Source: Rhizobiaceae bacterium (lineage in GTDB: Bacteria; Pseudomonadota; Alphaproteobacteria; Rhizobiales; Rhizobiaceae). Taken from it: 64,000 bases of DNA. Positions 18,679 to 27,660 of the stretch are shown piece by piece (the stretch's first letter is position 1; each line of letters begins with the position of its first letter). Below the pieces are notes generated by a model. It saw only the letters and a program-made list of their open reading frames with translations. It had not been told where the DNA came from and made no database searches. Position numbers and translations under genes: made by a program. The stretch is taken from assembly GCA_905339215.1 (NCBI GenBank), contig CAJPFN010000035.1, forward strand, positions 37,788 to 101,787, written 5' to 3'.

Positions 18679-20199
18679 ATGACGCGCGAAGCCGTCCTCC
18701 GCCTGTCCGGCATCACCAAGCGTTTCGGCCCGCTGGTCGCGAACGACGCGATCTCGTTCGAGCTGATGCGCGGCGAAGTGATCGCGCTGCTCGGCGAGAA
18801 CGGCGCCGGTAAGACGACCCTGATGAACATCCTCTTCGGCCACTACGTCGCCGACGAGGGGGCCGTCGAGGCCTTTGGCGCGCCGCTCCATCCCGGCGAT
18901 CCGAAGGCGGCCCTGGCGGCGGGCATCGGCATGGTCCACCAGCATTTCACGCTGGCCGACAACATGACGGTGCTGGAGAACATCGCGCTCGGCACGGCGC
19001 CGCTGTGGCGGCCGCGCCTCGACCGCGGCGCGGCTCGCGCCCGCATCCGCGCGCTTTCGGCCGATTTCGGCCTTTCCGTCGAACCCGACGCCACGGTCGC
19101 CGCACTCACCGTCGGTGAACGCCAGCGCGTCGAGATCCTCAAGGCGCTCTATCGTGACGCGCGCATCCTGATCCTCGACGAGCCGACTGCCGTGCTCACC
19201 CCGGGCGAGACCGAGGCGCTGTTCCGCACGCTGAAGCTGCTCGTCGCCAAAGGCCTGTCGATCATCTTCATCTCGCACAAGCTCGCCGAGGTCATGGCCG
19301 TCAGCGACCGCGTGCTGGTGCTGCGCGCCGGGCGGCTGGCCGGCGAGCGCGTCACGGCTTCGACCGGTCGCGCCGAACTCGCGGCGCTGATGGTCGGCCA
19401 GGAGGTGGTGTCGCCGCCGGTGCCGGCCATGCGCAGCGGGACGCCGCTGCTGGTGCTGAGCGAGGTCTCGACTGGCGGGCGCGGCACCGGCGCGCGCCTC
19501 AACCGCGTCTCGCTGACCCTGCGTGCCGGGGAGATCACCGGCCTCGCCGGCGTGTCCGGCAACGGCCAGTCGGCACTTGCCGGCGTGATCGCCGGCACCG
19601 AGACGCTGACCACCGGCGAGATCGAGATCGGCGGCACGGTCGTCTCCGCCTGGTCGCCGCGCGAGGCACTTCGCCGCGGCATCGGCCGCATTCCGGAAGA
19701 CCGCCACGCCGTCGGCACGATCGGCGACATGAGCGTCGCCGAGAACGTCATTTCGGAACAATACCGCACCGCGCGCTTCGCCCGTCACGGGCTGCTCGAC
19801 TGGGCTGCTGCGCGCGCCTTCGCCGAGGAGATCATCCGCGACTACGACGTGAAATGTCCGTCGCCGGACTCGCGCATCCGTCTGCTTTCCGGCGGCAACA
19901 TGCAGAAGCTCATCCTCGGCCGGGCGCTCGATCCCAAGCCGCGGATCATCCTCGCCAACCAGCCGACGCGCGGCCTCGACGTCGGCGCGGTCTCCTACGT
20001 GCACCGGCGGCTGCTCGAAGCGCGCGAGCGCGGCGCGGCGATCCTGTTGATCTCCGAGGACCTCGAGGAAATCCTGGCGCTGTCCGATCGCATTGTCGTC
20101 ATGTCGCGCGGCCGCCTCTCCGGCGCTTCGGCACGCGGCGAACGCACCATCGCCGAACTCGGCGAACTGATGGCGGGACACCAAGGGGAGGCGGCGTGA
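18679..20199 (+). CDS. BMP-type ABC transporter ATP-binding protein (two ATPase domains)
   Basis: 506-residue duplicated ATPase of the sugar/nucleoside importer class. The first domain has Walker A GENGAGKTT (about residue 38), Walker B ILILDEPTAVLTP and the H-loop FISHKLAE; its signature, LTVGERQRVEILKAL, is slightly degenerate. The second domain begins near residue 255 with a degenerate Walker A, GVSGNGQSA, and has LSGGNMQKLILGRALDP and ANQPTRGLDVGAV. This asymmetry is normal for YufO/NupA and RbsA relatives. The ATG at 18679 follows a T-rich leader; no strong ribosome site is visible. Confidence 0.88.
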   Translation: MTREAVLRLSGITKRFGPLVANDAISFELMRGEVIALLGENGAGKTTLMNILFGHYVADEGAVEAFGAPLHPGDPKAALAAGIGMVHQHFTLADNMTVLENIALGTAPLWRPRLDRGAARARIRALSADFGLSVEPDATVAALTVGERQRVEILKALYRDARILILDEPTAVLTPGETEALFRTLKLLVAKGLSIIFISHKLAEVMAVSDRVLVLRAGRLAGERVTASTGRAELAALMVGQEVVSPPVPAMRSGTPLLVLSEVSTGGRGTGARLNRVSLTLRAGEITGLAGVSGNGQSALAGVIAGTETLTTGEIEIGGTVVSAWSPREALRRGIGRIPEDRHAVGTIGDMSVAENVISEQYRTARFARHGLLDWAAARAFAEEIIRDYDVKCPSPDSRIRLLSGGNMQKLILGRALDPKPRIILANQPTRGLDVGAVSYVHRRLLEARERGAAILLISEDLEEILALSDRIVVMSRGRLSGASARGERTIAELGELMAGHQGEAA

Positions 20200-20220
20200 T
20201 GAGGATAGGCGCGCCGCTTT

Positions 20221-20356
20221 CCCTCCCCCTCGAGGGGAAGTTGGCCGGGTGGGGTACCCTCCACCGGCACGCCCTCGTTTCAGCGATGCCTCGGCGCCTG
20301 TCCGTTGCGACCCCACCCGCCTCGCTGCGCTCGGCACCTTCCCTTCGAGGGGGAGG
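20221..20356. repeat. 136-bp palindromic repeat element inside the transporter operon
   Basis: CCTCCCCCTCGAGGGGAAG at 20222-20240 is matched by the reverse complement of 20338-20356 with one mismatch in 19. An inner pair, GGGTGGGG (20247-20254) and CCCCACCC (20311-20318), nests inside it. No reading frame of note lies within. The right arm ends in GGGGGAGG, six bases before the next ATG, and so supplies that gene's ribosome-binding site. Similar CTCCCC palindromes occur at 38150, 43104, 50829 and 51315. Confidence 0.75.
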
Positions 20357-20362
20357 AATCTG

Positions 20363-21412
20363 ATGCGCCTTGAACCGAAACCCGCGCCGTCTCTGGGCGT
20401 TCTCCTCCTCTACCCGCTCGGCGCCATCGCGGCCACGCTCGTCTTCGTCTCCCTCCTCGTGCTGGCGGCCGGCGCATCCCCCTTTTCCGTCATCTGGCTC
20501 GTCGCCAAGGGAGCGGCAGGTTCACAGTTCGCCGCGCTGGAGACGCTGACGCGCGCCACGCCGCTGATCTTCACCGGCCTCGCCGTCGCCGTCGCTTTCC
20601 GCGCCAAGCTGTGGAACATCGGCGCCGAGGCGCAGCTCTATGTCGGCGGTATCGTCACCGTCGTGCTCGGCACCGGCGCGCTGCCGCTGCCGCAGCCGGT
20701 CCTGCTGCCGGTCATCGCGATCGCGGCGATGGCGGCCGGGGCGTTGCTCCTGCTCGGTCCGGCGCTCCTGAAGACGCGCTTCGGCGTCGACGAGGTGGTG
20801 ACGACGCTGCTCCTCAACTTCGTCGTCCTGCTCTTCGTCGCGATGCTGCTCGAAGGCGCGCTGAAGGATCCGATGGGTCTCGGCTGGCCGCAATCCTCGA
20901 AGGTCGTCGCCGACGCGCAGCTGCCGCGCATCGTCACCGGCAAGCGCCTGCACTACGGCTTCGTACTGGCGCTCGCCGCCGCCTTCGCGATCTGGGTGGT
21001 GATGAAGAAGACCGTGCTCGGCTACGAGATGCGCGCCGTCGGCCACAATCCCGAAGCCGCGCGCTTCGCCGGTATCCCGGTCGATCCCGTGCTGATGAAG
21101 ACGGCGTTGCTGTCGGGCGGCCTCGCCGCGCTGGCGGGATTCTCCGAGGTCGCCGGCCTGAAGGGCAACCTGACGCTCGATCTCTCGCCGGGCTACGGCT
21201 ATTCGGGCATCGTCGTCGCCATGCTCGCCATGCTCAACCCGCTCGGCGTCGTCGCCGCGGCGATCTTCGTCGCCGGCATCTTCGTCGGCGCCGACGCCAT
21301 GAGCCGCTCCGCCGGCGTGCCGAGCTACATCGCCGACGTCGTCGTCGCCACGGCGCTGCTCACCATGGTCACGGCGATCCTCCTGTCGCGGTTTCGGGTG
21401 CGGTGGAGGTGA
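20363..21412 (+). CDS. BMP-type ABC transporter permease 1
   Basis: 349-residue membrane permease of the BPD_transp_2 (branched-chain/ribose/nucleoside) superfamily, with about nine hydrophobic segments, the first at about residues 12-34. Family features are the LTRATPLIFTGLAVAVAFRA stretch, NIGAEAQLYVGG, and FGVDEVVTTLLLNF, as in YufP/NupB. The stop at 21410-21412 touches the next start. It forms a heterodimeric channel with the following permease. Confidence 0.87.
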   Translation: MRLEPKPAPSLGVLLLYPLGAIAATLVFVSLLVLAAGASPFSVIWLVAKGAAGSQFAALETLTRATPLIFTGLAVAVAFRAKLWNIGAEAQLYVGGIVTVVLGTGALPLPQPVLLPVIAIAAMAAGALLLLGPALLKTRFGVDEVVTTLLLNFVVLLFVAMLLEGALKDPMGLGWPQSSKVVADAQLPRIVTGKRLHYGFVLALAAAFAIWVVMKKTVLGYEMRAVGHNPEAARFAGIPVDPVLMKTALLSGGLAALAGFSEVAGLKGNLTLDLSPGYGYSGIVVAMLAMLNPLGVVAAAIFVAGIFVGADAMSRSAGVPSYIADVVVATALLTMVTAILLSRFRVRWR

Positions 21413-21414
21413 TG

Positions 21415-22356
21415 ATGGAAGCCCTCGACATCCTCGTCACCACCTCGTTCTGGGTCGCCGCGATCCGCATCGCCTCGCCGCTGATCTTTGCCACGCTGGG
21501 CGAGCTCATCTGCGAGCGCGCCGGCGTGCTCAACCTCGGTATCGAGGGCATCATGACGGTCGGCGCCTTCGCCGGATGGTTCACCGTCTATTCCGGCGGC
21601 GACCTGTGGACGGGTGTGTTCGTCGCAGCCTTCGCCGGCGCCGCCTTCGGCCTGCTCCATGCCACGCTTACCGTACCGCTCGGCCTGTCGCAGCATGTGG
21701 TCGGCATCGGCATCACCCTGCTCGCCACCAGCCTCACCTACTTCACCTATCGCCTCGCCCTGCCGCAGGTGACGTCGCCGCCCAAGATCGAGCCGTTCCA
21801 GCCCTTGCCCATCCCCGGCCTGTCGCAGATACCCGTCATCGGCGAGGCGATGTTCAGCCAGACGCCGCTCACTTATCTCGCCTTCGTTTCGGTCGCGGTC
21901 GTCGCCTGGGTGCTCTACCGCACGCCGCTCGGGCTTGCGGTCCGGGCGGCCGGCGAGAACCCGTCGGCGGTCGAAGCGCAGGGCATCTCGGTCACCGCCG
22001 TCCGCATGGGCGCGGTGATGGCCGGCAGCGCGCTGATGGCGATCGGCGGCGCCTTCCTCACCATGTCGGCTTTCAACTCCTTCTTCTTCCAGATGGTCAA
22101 CGGTCGCGGCTGGATCGCGATTGCCCTCGTCGTTTTCGGCTCGTGGCGGCCGGGCAAGGCGTTGATCGGCGCCATCCTGTTCGCCGCCTTCGACGCCTAC
22201 CAGATCAGGCTGCAGCAGCTCGCCGGCGGCGTCCTGCCATACCAGGTGTTCCTGATGCTGCCCTATGTCCTGTCCATTCTGGCGCTGGTCCTGGTCGCCC
22301 GCCGCGCGACCTATCCCAAGGCGCTGATGATCCCCTACCAGAAAGGCGAGAGATGA
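21415..22356 (+). CDS. BMP-type ABC transporter permease 2
   Basis: 313-residue permease of the YufQ/NupC type with about eight membrane segments. Recognition features are SPLIFATLGELICERAGVLN, LGIEGIMTVGAF and a central RAAGENPSAVEAQGI. Two adjacent ATG codons (21412 and 21415) are possible starts; I prefer 21415 because GGAGG at 21405-21409 then has a 5-base spacing. It partners with the preceding permease and its stop overlaps the next gene by four bases. Confidence 0.87.
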   Translation: MEALDILVTTSFWVAAIRIASPLIFATLGELICERAGVLNLGIEGIMTVGAFAGWFTVYSGGDLWTGVFVAAFAGAAFGLLHATLTVPLGLSQHVVGIGITLLATSLTYFTYRLALPQVTSPPKIEPFQPLPIPGLSQIPVIGEAMFSQTPLTYLAFVSVAVVAWVLYRTPLGLAVRAAGENPSAVEAQGISVTAVRMGAVMAGSALMAIGGAFLTMSAFNSFFFQMVNGRGWIAIALVVFGSWRPGKALIGAILFAAFDAYQIRLQQLAGGVLPYQVFLMLPYVLSILALVLVARRATYPKALMIPYQKGER

Positions 22357-23633
22357 GCTTCGACCTCCTCATCAAGGGCGGCACGCTGCCTGATGGCCGC
22401 ACGGCCGACATCGGCGTTTCCAGCGAAACGATCGCCGCCATCGAGCCGAGCCTCGCTGCCGAGGCCGGCCGGGTCGTCGACGCTTCCGGCTGCCTTGTCG
22501 CGGCGCCCTTCGTCGACCCCCACTTCCACATGGACGCCACGCTCTCCTACGGCATCCCGCGCATCAATGCGTCGGGCACGCTGCTGGAAGGCATCGCGCT
22601 GTGGGGCGAGTTGAAGCCGCTGCTCACCCACGAGGCGGTCAGGGAACGCGCGCTGCGCTATTGCGACTGGGCGGTCTCCATGGGCCTGCTCGCCATCCGC
22701 AGCCACGTCGACACATGCGACGACCGCCTGCTCGCGGTCGAGGCGCTGCTCGAGGTGAAGAAGGAGGTGGCGCCCTACCTCGACCTGCAGCTCGTCGCCT
22801 TCCCGCAGGACGGCTTCTACCGGAGCCCGAGCGCCATGCGCAACACGGTCAGGGCGCTCGACCTCGGCATCGACGTCGTTGGCGGCATCCCGCATTTCGA
22901 GCGCACCATGGCCGACGGCCGCCGCTCGGTGACCGAGCTCTGCGAGATCGCCGCCGAGCGCGGCCTGATGGTCGACATGCATTGCGACGAGACCGACGAC
23001 CCGATGTCGCGGCACATCGAGCAGCTCGCCTACGAGACCCAGCGTCTCGGTCTCCAGGGGCGCGTCGCCGGCTCGCACCTGACCTCGATGCATTCGATGG
23101 ACAACTACTACGTCTCCAAGCTCCTGCCGCTGATCGCCGAAGCCGGCGTCTCGGCCATTCCCAATCCGCTGATCAACATCGTCATCCAGGGCCGCCACGA
23201 CACCTATCCCAAGCGCCGCGGCATGACCCGGGTGCCGGAAATGATCAGGGCCGGCATCCGCGTCGGCTTCGGCCAGGACTGCGTGCTAGACCCGTGGTAT
23301 CCGCTGGGCACGGCCGACATGCTCGACGTTGCCTTCATGGGGCTGCACGTCGCGCAGATGACCAGCCCGGCAGACATGGCGCATTGTTTCGACATGGTGA
23401 CCAACGTCAACGCCTCGATCATGGGCCTCGACCATCTCGGCCTCGAAGTCGGCAAGCGCGCCAGCCTCGTCGTGCTCGACGCCGGCAATCCCGTCGAGGC
23501 GATCCGCCTGCGCGCCGAGCGGCTCTGCGTCGTGTCGCGCGGCAAGGTCGTCGCGGAACGCGAAAGGCGCGCCACGCGGCTCGTTCTCCCCGGCCGCCCG
23601 GAAAGCGTCGAGCGCCGGCACCGGGCGTCGTAA
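22353..23633 (+). CDS. cytosine-deaminase-like amidohydrolase
   Basis: 426-residue metal-dependent amidohydrolase of the CodA/N-isopropylammelide type. Visible metal-site residues are the HFH pair in DPHFHMDATLSYG (about residue 55), the His of DMHCDETDDP (about 210), the His of GSHLTSMHSM and the Asp in GFGQDCVLDPW (about 310). The ATGA overlap with the permease stop ties it to the transporter, so the imported compound is probably its substrate. Cytosine or a related base (creatinine, isocytosine) is the natural guess; the exact base is unproven. An ordinary family length. Confidence 0.82.
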   Translation: MSFDLLIKGGTLPDGRTADIGVSSETIAAIEPSLAAEAGRVVDASGCLVAAPFVDPHFHMDATLSYGIPRINASGTLLEGIALWGELKPLLTHEAVRERALRYCDWAVSMGLLAIRSHVDTCDDRLLAVEALLEVKKEVAPYLDLQLVAFPQDGFYRSPSAMRNTVRALDLGIDVVGGIPHFERTMADGRRSVTELCEIAAERGLMVDMHCDETDDPMSRHIEQLAYETQRLGLQGRVAGSHLTSMHSMDNYYVSKLLPLIAEAGVSAIPNPLINIVIQGRHDTYPKRRGMTRVPEMIRAGIRVGFGQDCVLDPWYPLGTADMLDVAFMGLHVAQMTSPADMAHCFDMVTNVNASIMGLDHLGLEVGKRASLVVLDAGNPVEAIRLRAERLCVVSRGKVVAERERRATRLVLPGRPESVERRHRAS

Positions 23634-23712
23634 GGCGCCGCGGCGTCCGGCACGGTTGTCCACGGACCTTGCTCCGCTATAGTCCTTCCATAGCGACTGG
23701 GGGGCGGCGGAC

Positions 23713-25932
23713 ATGCGACGGGCGGTCATCCTGAAAACCCTGTGCGGACTGGCGCTCGGCATCGCCATCGCGGTGCTTTCCGCCGCGGCGCCGCACGCGA
23801 ATGCGCACGCCGCCGCGGCCTGCGACGCGCTTCCCGCCTTCGCCATCGCCGAGAGATACGTCCTCGACGACGATCACCGCCGGGCGATCGAGATCATCGC
23901 CGACGAACAGGCACCGGACCGCGCCGCCCGCGCCGCCGAGATCCTGCCGTCCCTGGCCAACGCGATCAACGCGCTCGTCAAGTCGCAAGACACCACGCCG
24001 GGACGCGTGTCGATTGCCGCGGCCGACTGGGCGAAGCTCGCCAGGATCGCCGACTGGGGCCGGTATCAGACCGACGCCGACCGGATTCTGCGCGAGGCAT
24101 TCAGTGCCTTGCTGAATGGCGCGGCCGATGCCGTCGAGGCCGATTACCTGGTGGACCTCGCTGCCACGCAGGCAGCGAGCCTGGAGGAGAAGCTGGAAGC
24201 CGTTCGCCGCCATCGCCAGATCGCGGGCGACGACGTTCGTCAGGTCTCGGCGCTCCTCGCTCTGATGCGAGATCACGAGGACGCCGGGGAGCAGCTGGCC
24301 TTTGCCCAGCTGATGCGCGAGATCGCGCCGTTTATCGGCAGCGCGCGGGCGTCCTACACGGCAGATGGCGCCTACCTTCGGGCTGTGGCGGCGGGGGCGC
24401 AGGGCGAGTCCGCCCGCGAGGTCGCCACCGCGCTCATGCCCGTGGCGAAGGAGCGTCTGGAACGGACCCGCGCCGCAGCCGAGCGCGGCGAGATCGAGTT
24501 CGCCGACGACGGTTGCTTCACCGACGACAAGGTCGTCTGGGCGATCAACGAAATTCTCAAGGACGGGCTTCCCCAGGCCGAGATGGAGGCGAACTACGAG
24601 GTCGAGGCCCTCGAAGCCGTCACTTTCGGCGAATTGGAGACGGATTTCGCCGGTGCCTCGGAGATCTATTTCGAGCTCCTGACGCTCAGGGCGATCGACG
24701 ACGCGAAGTACCGCGGCCTGATGCGCTACTTCGCCCGCATCAACCCCGGCGCCAACGGGGCCGATTCCGGCGAGGCCGGAATGGCGGTGACGGGCGCCGA
24801 CATCTTCGAGTCGATGCTCCTGCCCGATCTCGCCCGCGAGTTCCTGCGCGACGCCAAGGCCTGGTCGGCGGACGGTGCTGCGCCGCGCATGCGCTTCACC
24901 ACTCTGCTGCGCTCGCTGCGCTTCGAATGGAAGGCCGGCGGGACGTCGCGCCTCGACGACGACGTCGCCGAGGCGCGGCAGATCCTCGCCTCACATGGCG
25001 AGGAGATCGATCCGATCGAGCGAGTCCAGTTTGCCATCTTCGAGGCCGAGTTCCTCGACTCCCGCCTGGACGACAGGGGTGCGACTGATGCGCTGGCGCG
25101 CGCGGTCGCCGTCGCGCTCGATGAGATCGAGGGGCCGTTCGGCGCTCAGAACGTGACGATGGAGTTCCAGGGCGACATCTCGCGGCTCATCGTCGACCAC
25201 CTTCGCGGACGTTTCTGCGAGGGCTGCGACGCGCTGATGGCGCCGATCGTCGAGCGCTACTGGGCCGCGGCGGTGCTCTACGACATCGAGGCGATCCAGG
25301 GCGGCATGAGCGACAGCGGCGTCTCGAAGGGAATGACAGCTCAGCTCGCTGCATCGTCCGGCCCGGTCGCCGACGGGATGCGCGACAGGATCGACGCCGA
25401 ACTCGACCGTCTCGCTTCGTTCGTCGCCGAGCGGATTCCGCGCTCCTCGCCCGCCCGCAGGATCATCGACCGACTGAAGCCCGACGAGCGCCGCACCATG
25501 CTCGTCGCCGCCAGCCTGTTTCCGGTGCCGATGGCCATGCTGGGCAGCGACGATCCGTGGGGCGAGATCATCCCGCTCCTGGCCGAGCGCGACCTCAAGA
25601 AGAAGCGCCGTGCGCTGGAGCCGATCGTCGCGCTGATTGCCGAGGACATGAGCCAGTTCGGAGCCGACATGTCGGTCTTCGACCAGTTGGAGACCTATGG
25701 CCGAATCCTCGCCGACCTCCCCTGCCGCTGGCGGCGCGCATCTTCTTCGAAAACGTCGATCGCCTCGCCGGGCCCGACCACGGTATCGAATACTGGAACG
25801 AGCCGGACGCCGTCGGCCGGCGGCAGTTGGCGAAGACGCTGGCGCCGGTCTATGCCCGGCTCGGCCGCTACGCCTTCGAGGACAAGGACTGGAAGGCGGC
25901 GGCCGCTCTGCTCGACGAGGCCGACGCCTTGA
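23713..25932 (+). CDS. N-terminal part of a frameshifted secreted CHAT-domain protein
   Basis: The frame begins with a long signal peptide (about residues 1-36, with GLALGIAIAVLSAAAPHANAH) and then about 630 residues of acidic, helix-rich sequence with Ala/Glu/Arg patterns that suggest TPR-like repeats. It reads sensibly up to about codon 670 (LETYGRILADLP) at 25719-25722, a CCCC run. The remaining codons to 25932 are Arg/Ser/Pro-rich out-of-frame translation. One added base at that run joins it perfectly to the downstream frame: 3917 bases plus one is 1306 codons. So this is one 1305-residue gene with a -1 frameshift, from real decay, phase variation or a sequencing error. Confidence 0.75.
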   Translation: MRRAVILKTLCGLALGIAIAVLSAAAPHANAHAAAACDALPAFAIAERYVLDDDHRRAIEIIADEQAPDRAARAAEILPSLANAINALVKSQDTTPGRVSIAAADWAKLARIADWGRYQTDADRILREAFSALLNGAADAVEADYLVDLAATQAASLEEKLEAVRRHRQIAGDDVRQVSALLALMRDHEDAGEQLAFAQLMREIAPFIGSARASYTADGAYLRAVAAGAQGESAREVATALMPVAKERLERTRAAAERGEIEFADDGCFTDDKVVWAINEILKDGLPQAEMEANYEVEALEAVTFGELETDFAGASEIYFELLTLRAIDDAKYRGLMRYFARINPGANGADSGEAGMAVTGADIFESMLLPDLAREFLRDAKAWSADGAAPRMRFTTLLRSLRFEWKAGGTSRLDDDVAEARQILASHGEEIDPIERVQFAIFEAEFLDSRLDDRGATDALARAVAVALDEIEGPFGAQNVTMEFQGDISRLIVDHLRGRFCEGCDALMAPIVERYWAAAVLYDIEAIQGGMSDSGVSKGMTAQLAASSGPVADGMRDRIDAELDRLASFVAERIPRSSPARRIIDRLKPDERRTMLVAASLFPVPMAMLGSDDPWGEIIPLLAERDLKKKRRALEPIVALIAEDMSQFGADMSVFDQLETYGRILADLPCRWRRASSSKTSIASPGPTTVSNTGTSRTPSAGGSWRRRWRRSMPGSAATPSRTRTGRRRPLCSTRPTP

Positions 25933-27629
25933 TGATCGAGCGCCTGCAGCAGGAGTGGCGGGTCGGCAACGAGCAGGTCGGGCTGCTCTACCGCGCCTTC
26001 CAGCCGGCGCTCAGGCTCGCCGCGCAGCTGCGCTTCTTCCTGGCGACCAACGACAAAGCCAGGAAGAGCCTACCCGACGCGCTCGAACGCACTTTCGCCG
26101 GCCTGCAGTCCGCCATGCTCGGCGACACCGCGCTCGCCATGCAGGCGTCGATCCGCAACAGCATCTTGCGCGAGCCCGATCTGCGCAACGCCATCGAGCG
26201 CCGTGACGGCGCCCGCAGCCGGCTCACGCAGATGGCTGCGACCGAGGCGATGGTGCCGTCGAAGTTGCCCTGGGTGATCGCAGCGCGCCGCGCTGCTGCC
26301 GAGGGCGAGATCGCGGAGGCATCGACCGTGATCGCCGAGCGCCTGGCGGTCTCCGAGGATTTCGCCGCGCTGGTGCCGTCGACGATCGATCAGGCGGCGG
26401 CCGTCCTGGCGAAGGACGAGGCCCTGGCCGTGCTCCATGCCGGATCGAACAACGTCTTCGGCTTCGTCCTGCGACCCGACCGCAAGCCCTTTCTCTTCGT
26501 GTCGAAGATCGGCCAATCGGAGCTGTCCGACCGCGTTACGCAGCTGCGCCGCGACGCCGCCTCGTTCGGCGCCGTGGACATGGCCAACGCTGCCGCGCTC
26601 TACGACGTCCTTCTCAAGCCGGCGGAAGCCGAGCTCACCGGTGTCGGCCATCTCATCGTCATCGCCGACGGCCCGCTGCCCGGCCTCCCATGGGCGATGC
26701 TGGCGACCGGAGCGTCCTCGGCGAGGCTCGGCGGCGGCAAGGCGGCGGAGGTGCGCGGCGCCAAGCCGATCGTCGGCGGTGACGATGCCGGGGGCGCCGA
26801 CTGGGCGTCGCAGCCCTTCCTCATCCGTCGTTTCCCCGTCTCGCTTGCGCCAAGCGTCAGCTCGCTTGTCGCACAACGACCCGGGCTCGCCGTGTCGCAG
26901 GCGACAAAGCCGTTCCTCGGCGTCGGCAATCCGCTGCTGCGCGGACGTCGTGCTGCGTCCGAGATCGAGATCGCGACGCTGTTTTCCCGCGACGGCGGGG
27001 TCGACGCCGCGGCGTTGTCGGATCTGGCGCCGCTGCCGGAAACCGCGATCGAACTCTCGGCACTCGCCGGATCGCTCGGCGCCGGACCCGGCGACCTCCT
27101 GCTTGGCGAAAGGGCAACCGAGACAGAGCTTTCGGTGCGCAGCCTTGCCGACTACCGCGTGCTCGCCTTCGCCACGCACGGCATTCTCGCCGGCGAGGTC
27201 GGCGGCACGGCAGAGCCGGGGCTGGTGCTGTCGCCGGAAAGCGGCGCGGCAGGGCGCGACGGATATCTGTCGCTGTCGGAAATCATGTCGCTCCGGCTCG
27301 ACGCCGACCTGGTGATCCTGTCGGCCTGCAACACCGGCGGCGCCGACGGGCGGCCGCGGGCGGAGTGGATGTCGGGCCTGGCGCGCGGCTTCATCGCGGC
27401 AGGCGCCCGCCAGCTTCTCGTCACGCTGTGGTCGATCCCGTCGGAACCGACCGTGCGCCTGACGACCGGAATGACGGCGGCCTACGCCGCCGAGCCGGGA
27501 CTGGGCTGGTCCCGGGCGTTGCAGCGCGCAGTCGCCTCGATGCTCGATAGCCCCGCGACCCCGATCGAGGCGCATCCGGCGAGCTGGGCGTCTTTCACCG
27601 TGCTCGGCGTGGATGCATTGCGGCGATAG
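25722..27629 (+). CDS. C-terminal CHAT caspase-like protease part of the frameshifted gene
   Basis: Continues the upstream coding sequence in the +1-shifted frame from LPLAARIFFENVDRLAG. After further helical repeats (about 200 residues) comes a CHAT domain. The catalytic His is in VLAFATHGILAG and the catalytic Cys in DLVILSACNTGG, with LPGLPWAMLA, AGARQLLVTLW and SWASFTVLGV typical of the family. So the protease dyad is intact although the frame is broken. There is no clear start codon with a ribosome site at the break, so it is not a natural separate gene. With the signal peptide upstream, the intact protein would act in the periplasm or outside, unusual for a CHAT protease but known in filamentous and proteobacterial TPR-CHAT proteins. 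Confidence 0.75.
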   Translation: MPLAARIFFENVDRLAGPDHGIEYWNEPDAVGRRQLAKTLAPVYARLGRYAFEDKDWKAAAALLDEADALMIERLQQEWRVGNEQVGLLYRAFQPALRLAAQLRFFLATNDKARKSLPDALERTFAGLQSAMLGDTALAMQASIRNSILREPDLRNAIERRDGARSRLTQMAATEAMVPSKLPWVIAARRAAAEGEIAEASTVIAERLAVSEDFAALVPSTIDQAAAVLAKDEALAVLHAGSNNVFGFVLRPDRKPFLFVSKIGQSELSDRVTQLRRDAASFGAVDMANAAALYDVLLKPAEAELTGVGHLIVIADGPLPGLPWAMLATGASSARLGGGKAAEVRGAKPIVGGDDAGGADWASQPFLIRRFPVSLAPSVSSLVAQRPGLAVSQATKPFLGVGNPLLRGRRAASEIEIATLFSRDGGVDAAALSDLAPLPETAIELSALAGSLGAGPGDLLLGERATETELSVRSLADYRVLAFATHGILAGEVGGTAEPGLVLSPESGAAGRDGYLSLSEIMSLRLDADLVILSACNTGGADGRPRAEWMSGLARGFIAAGARQLLVTLWSIPSEPTVRLTTGMTAAYAAEPGLGWSRALQRAVASMLDSPATPIEAHPASWASFTVLGVDALRR

Positions 27630-27660
27630 GAAGCCGTGGGGAGGAGCCTTCGCCCGGAGG

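Noticed and set aside
20221..20356. Possible insertion sequence
   Set aside because: It has inverted arms but no transposase frame; called a palindromic repeat instead.
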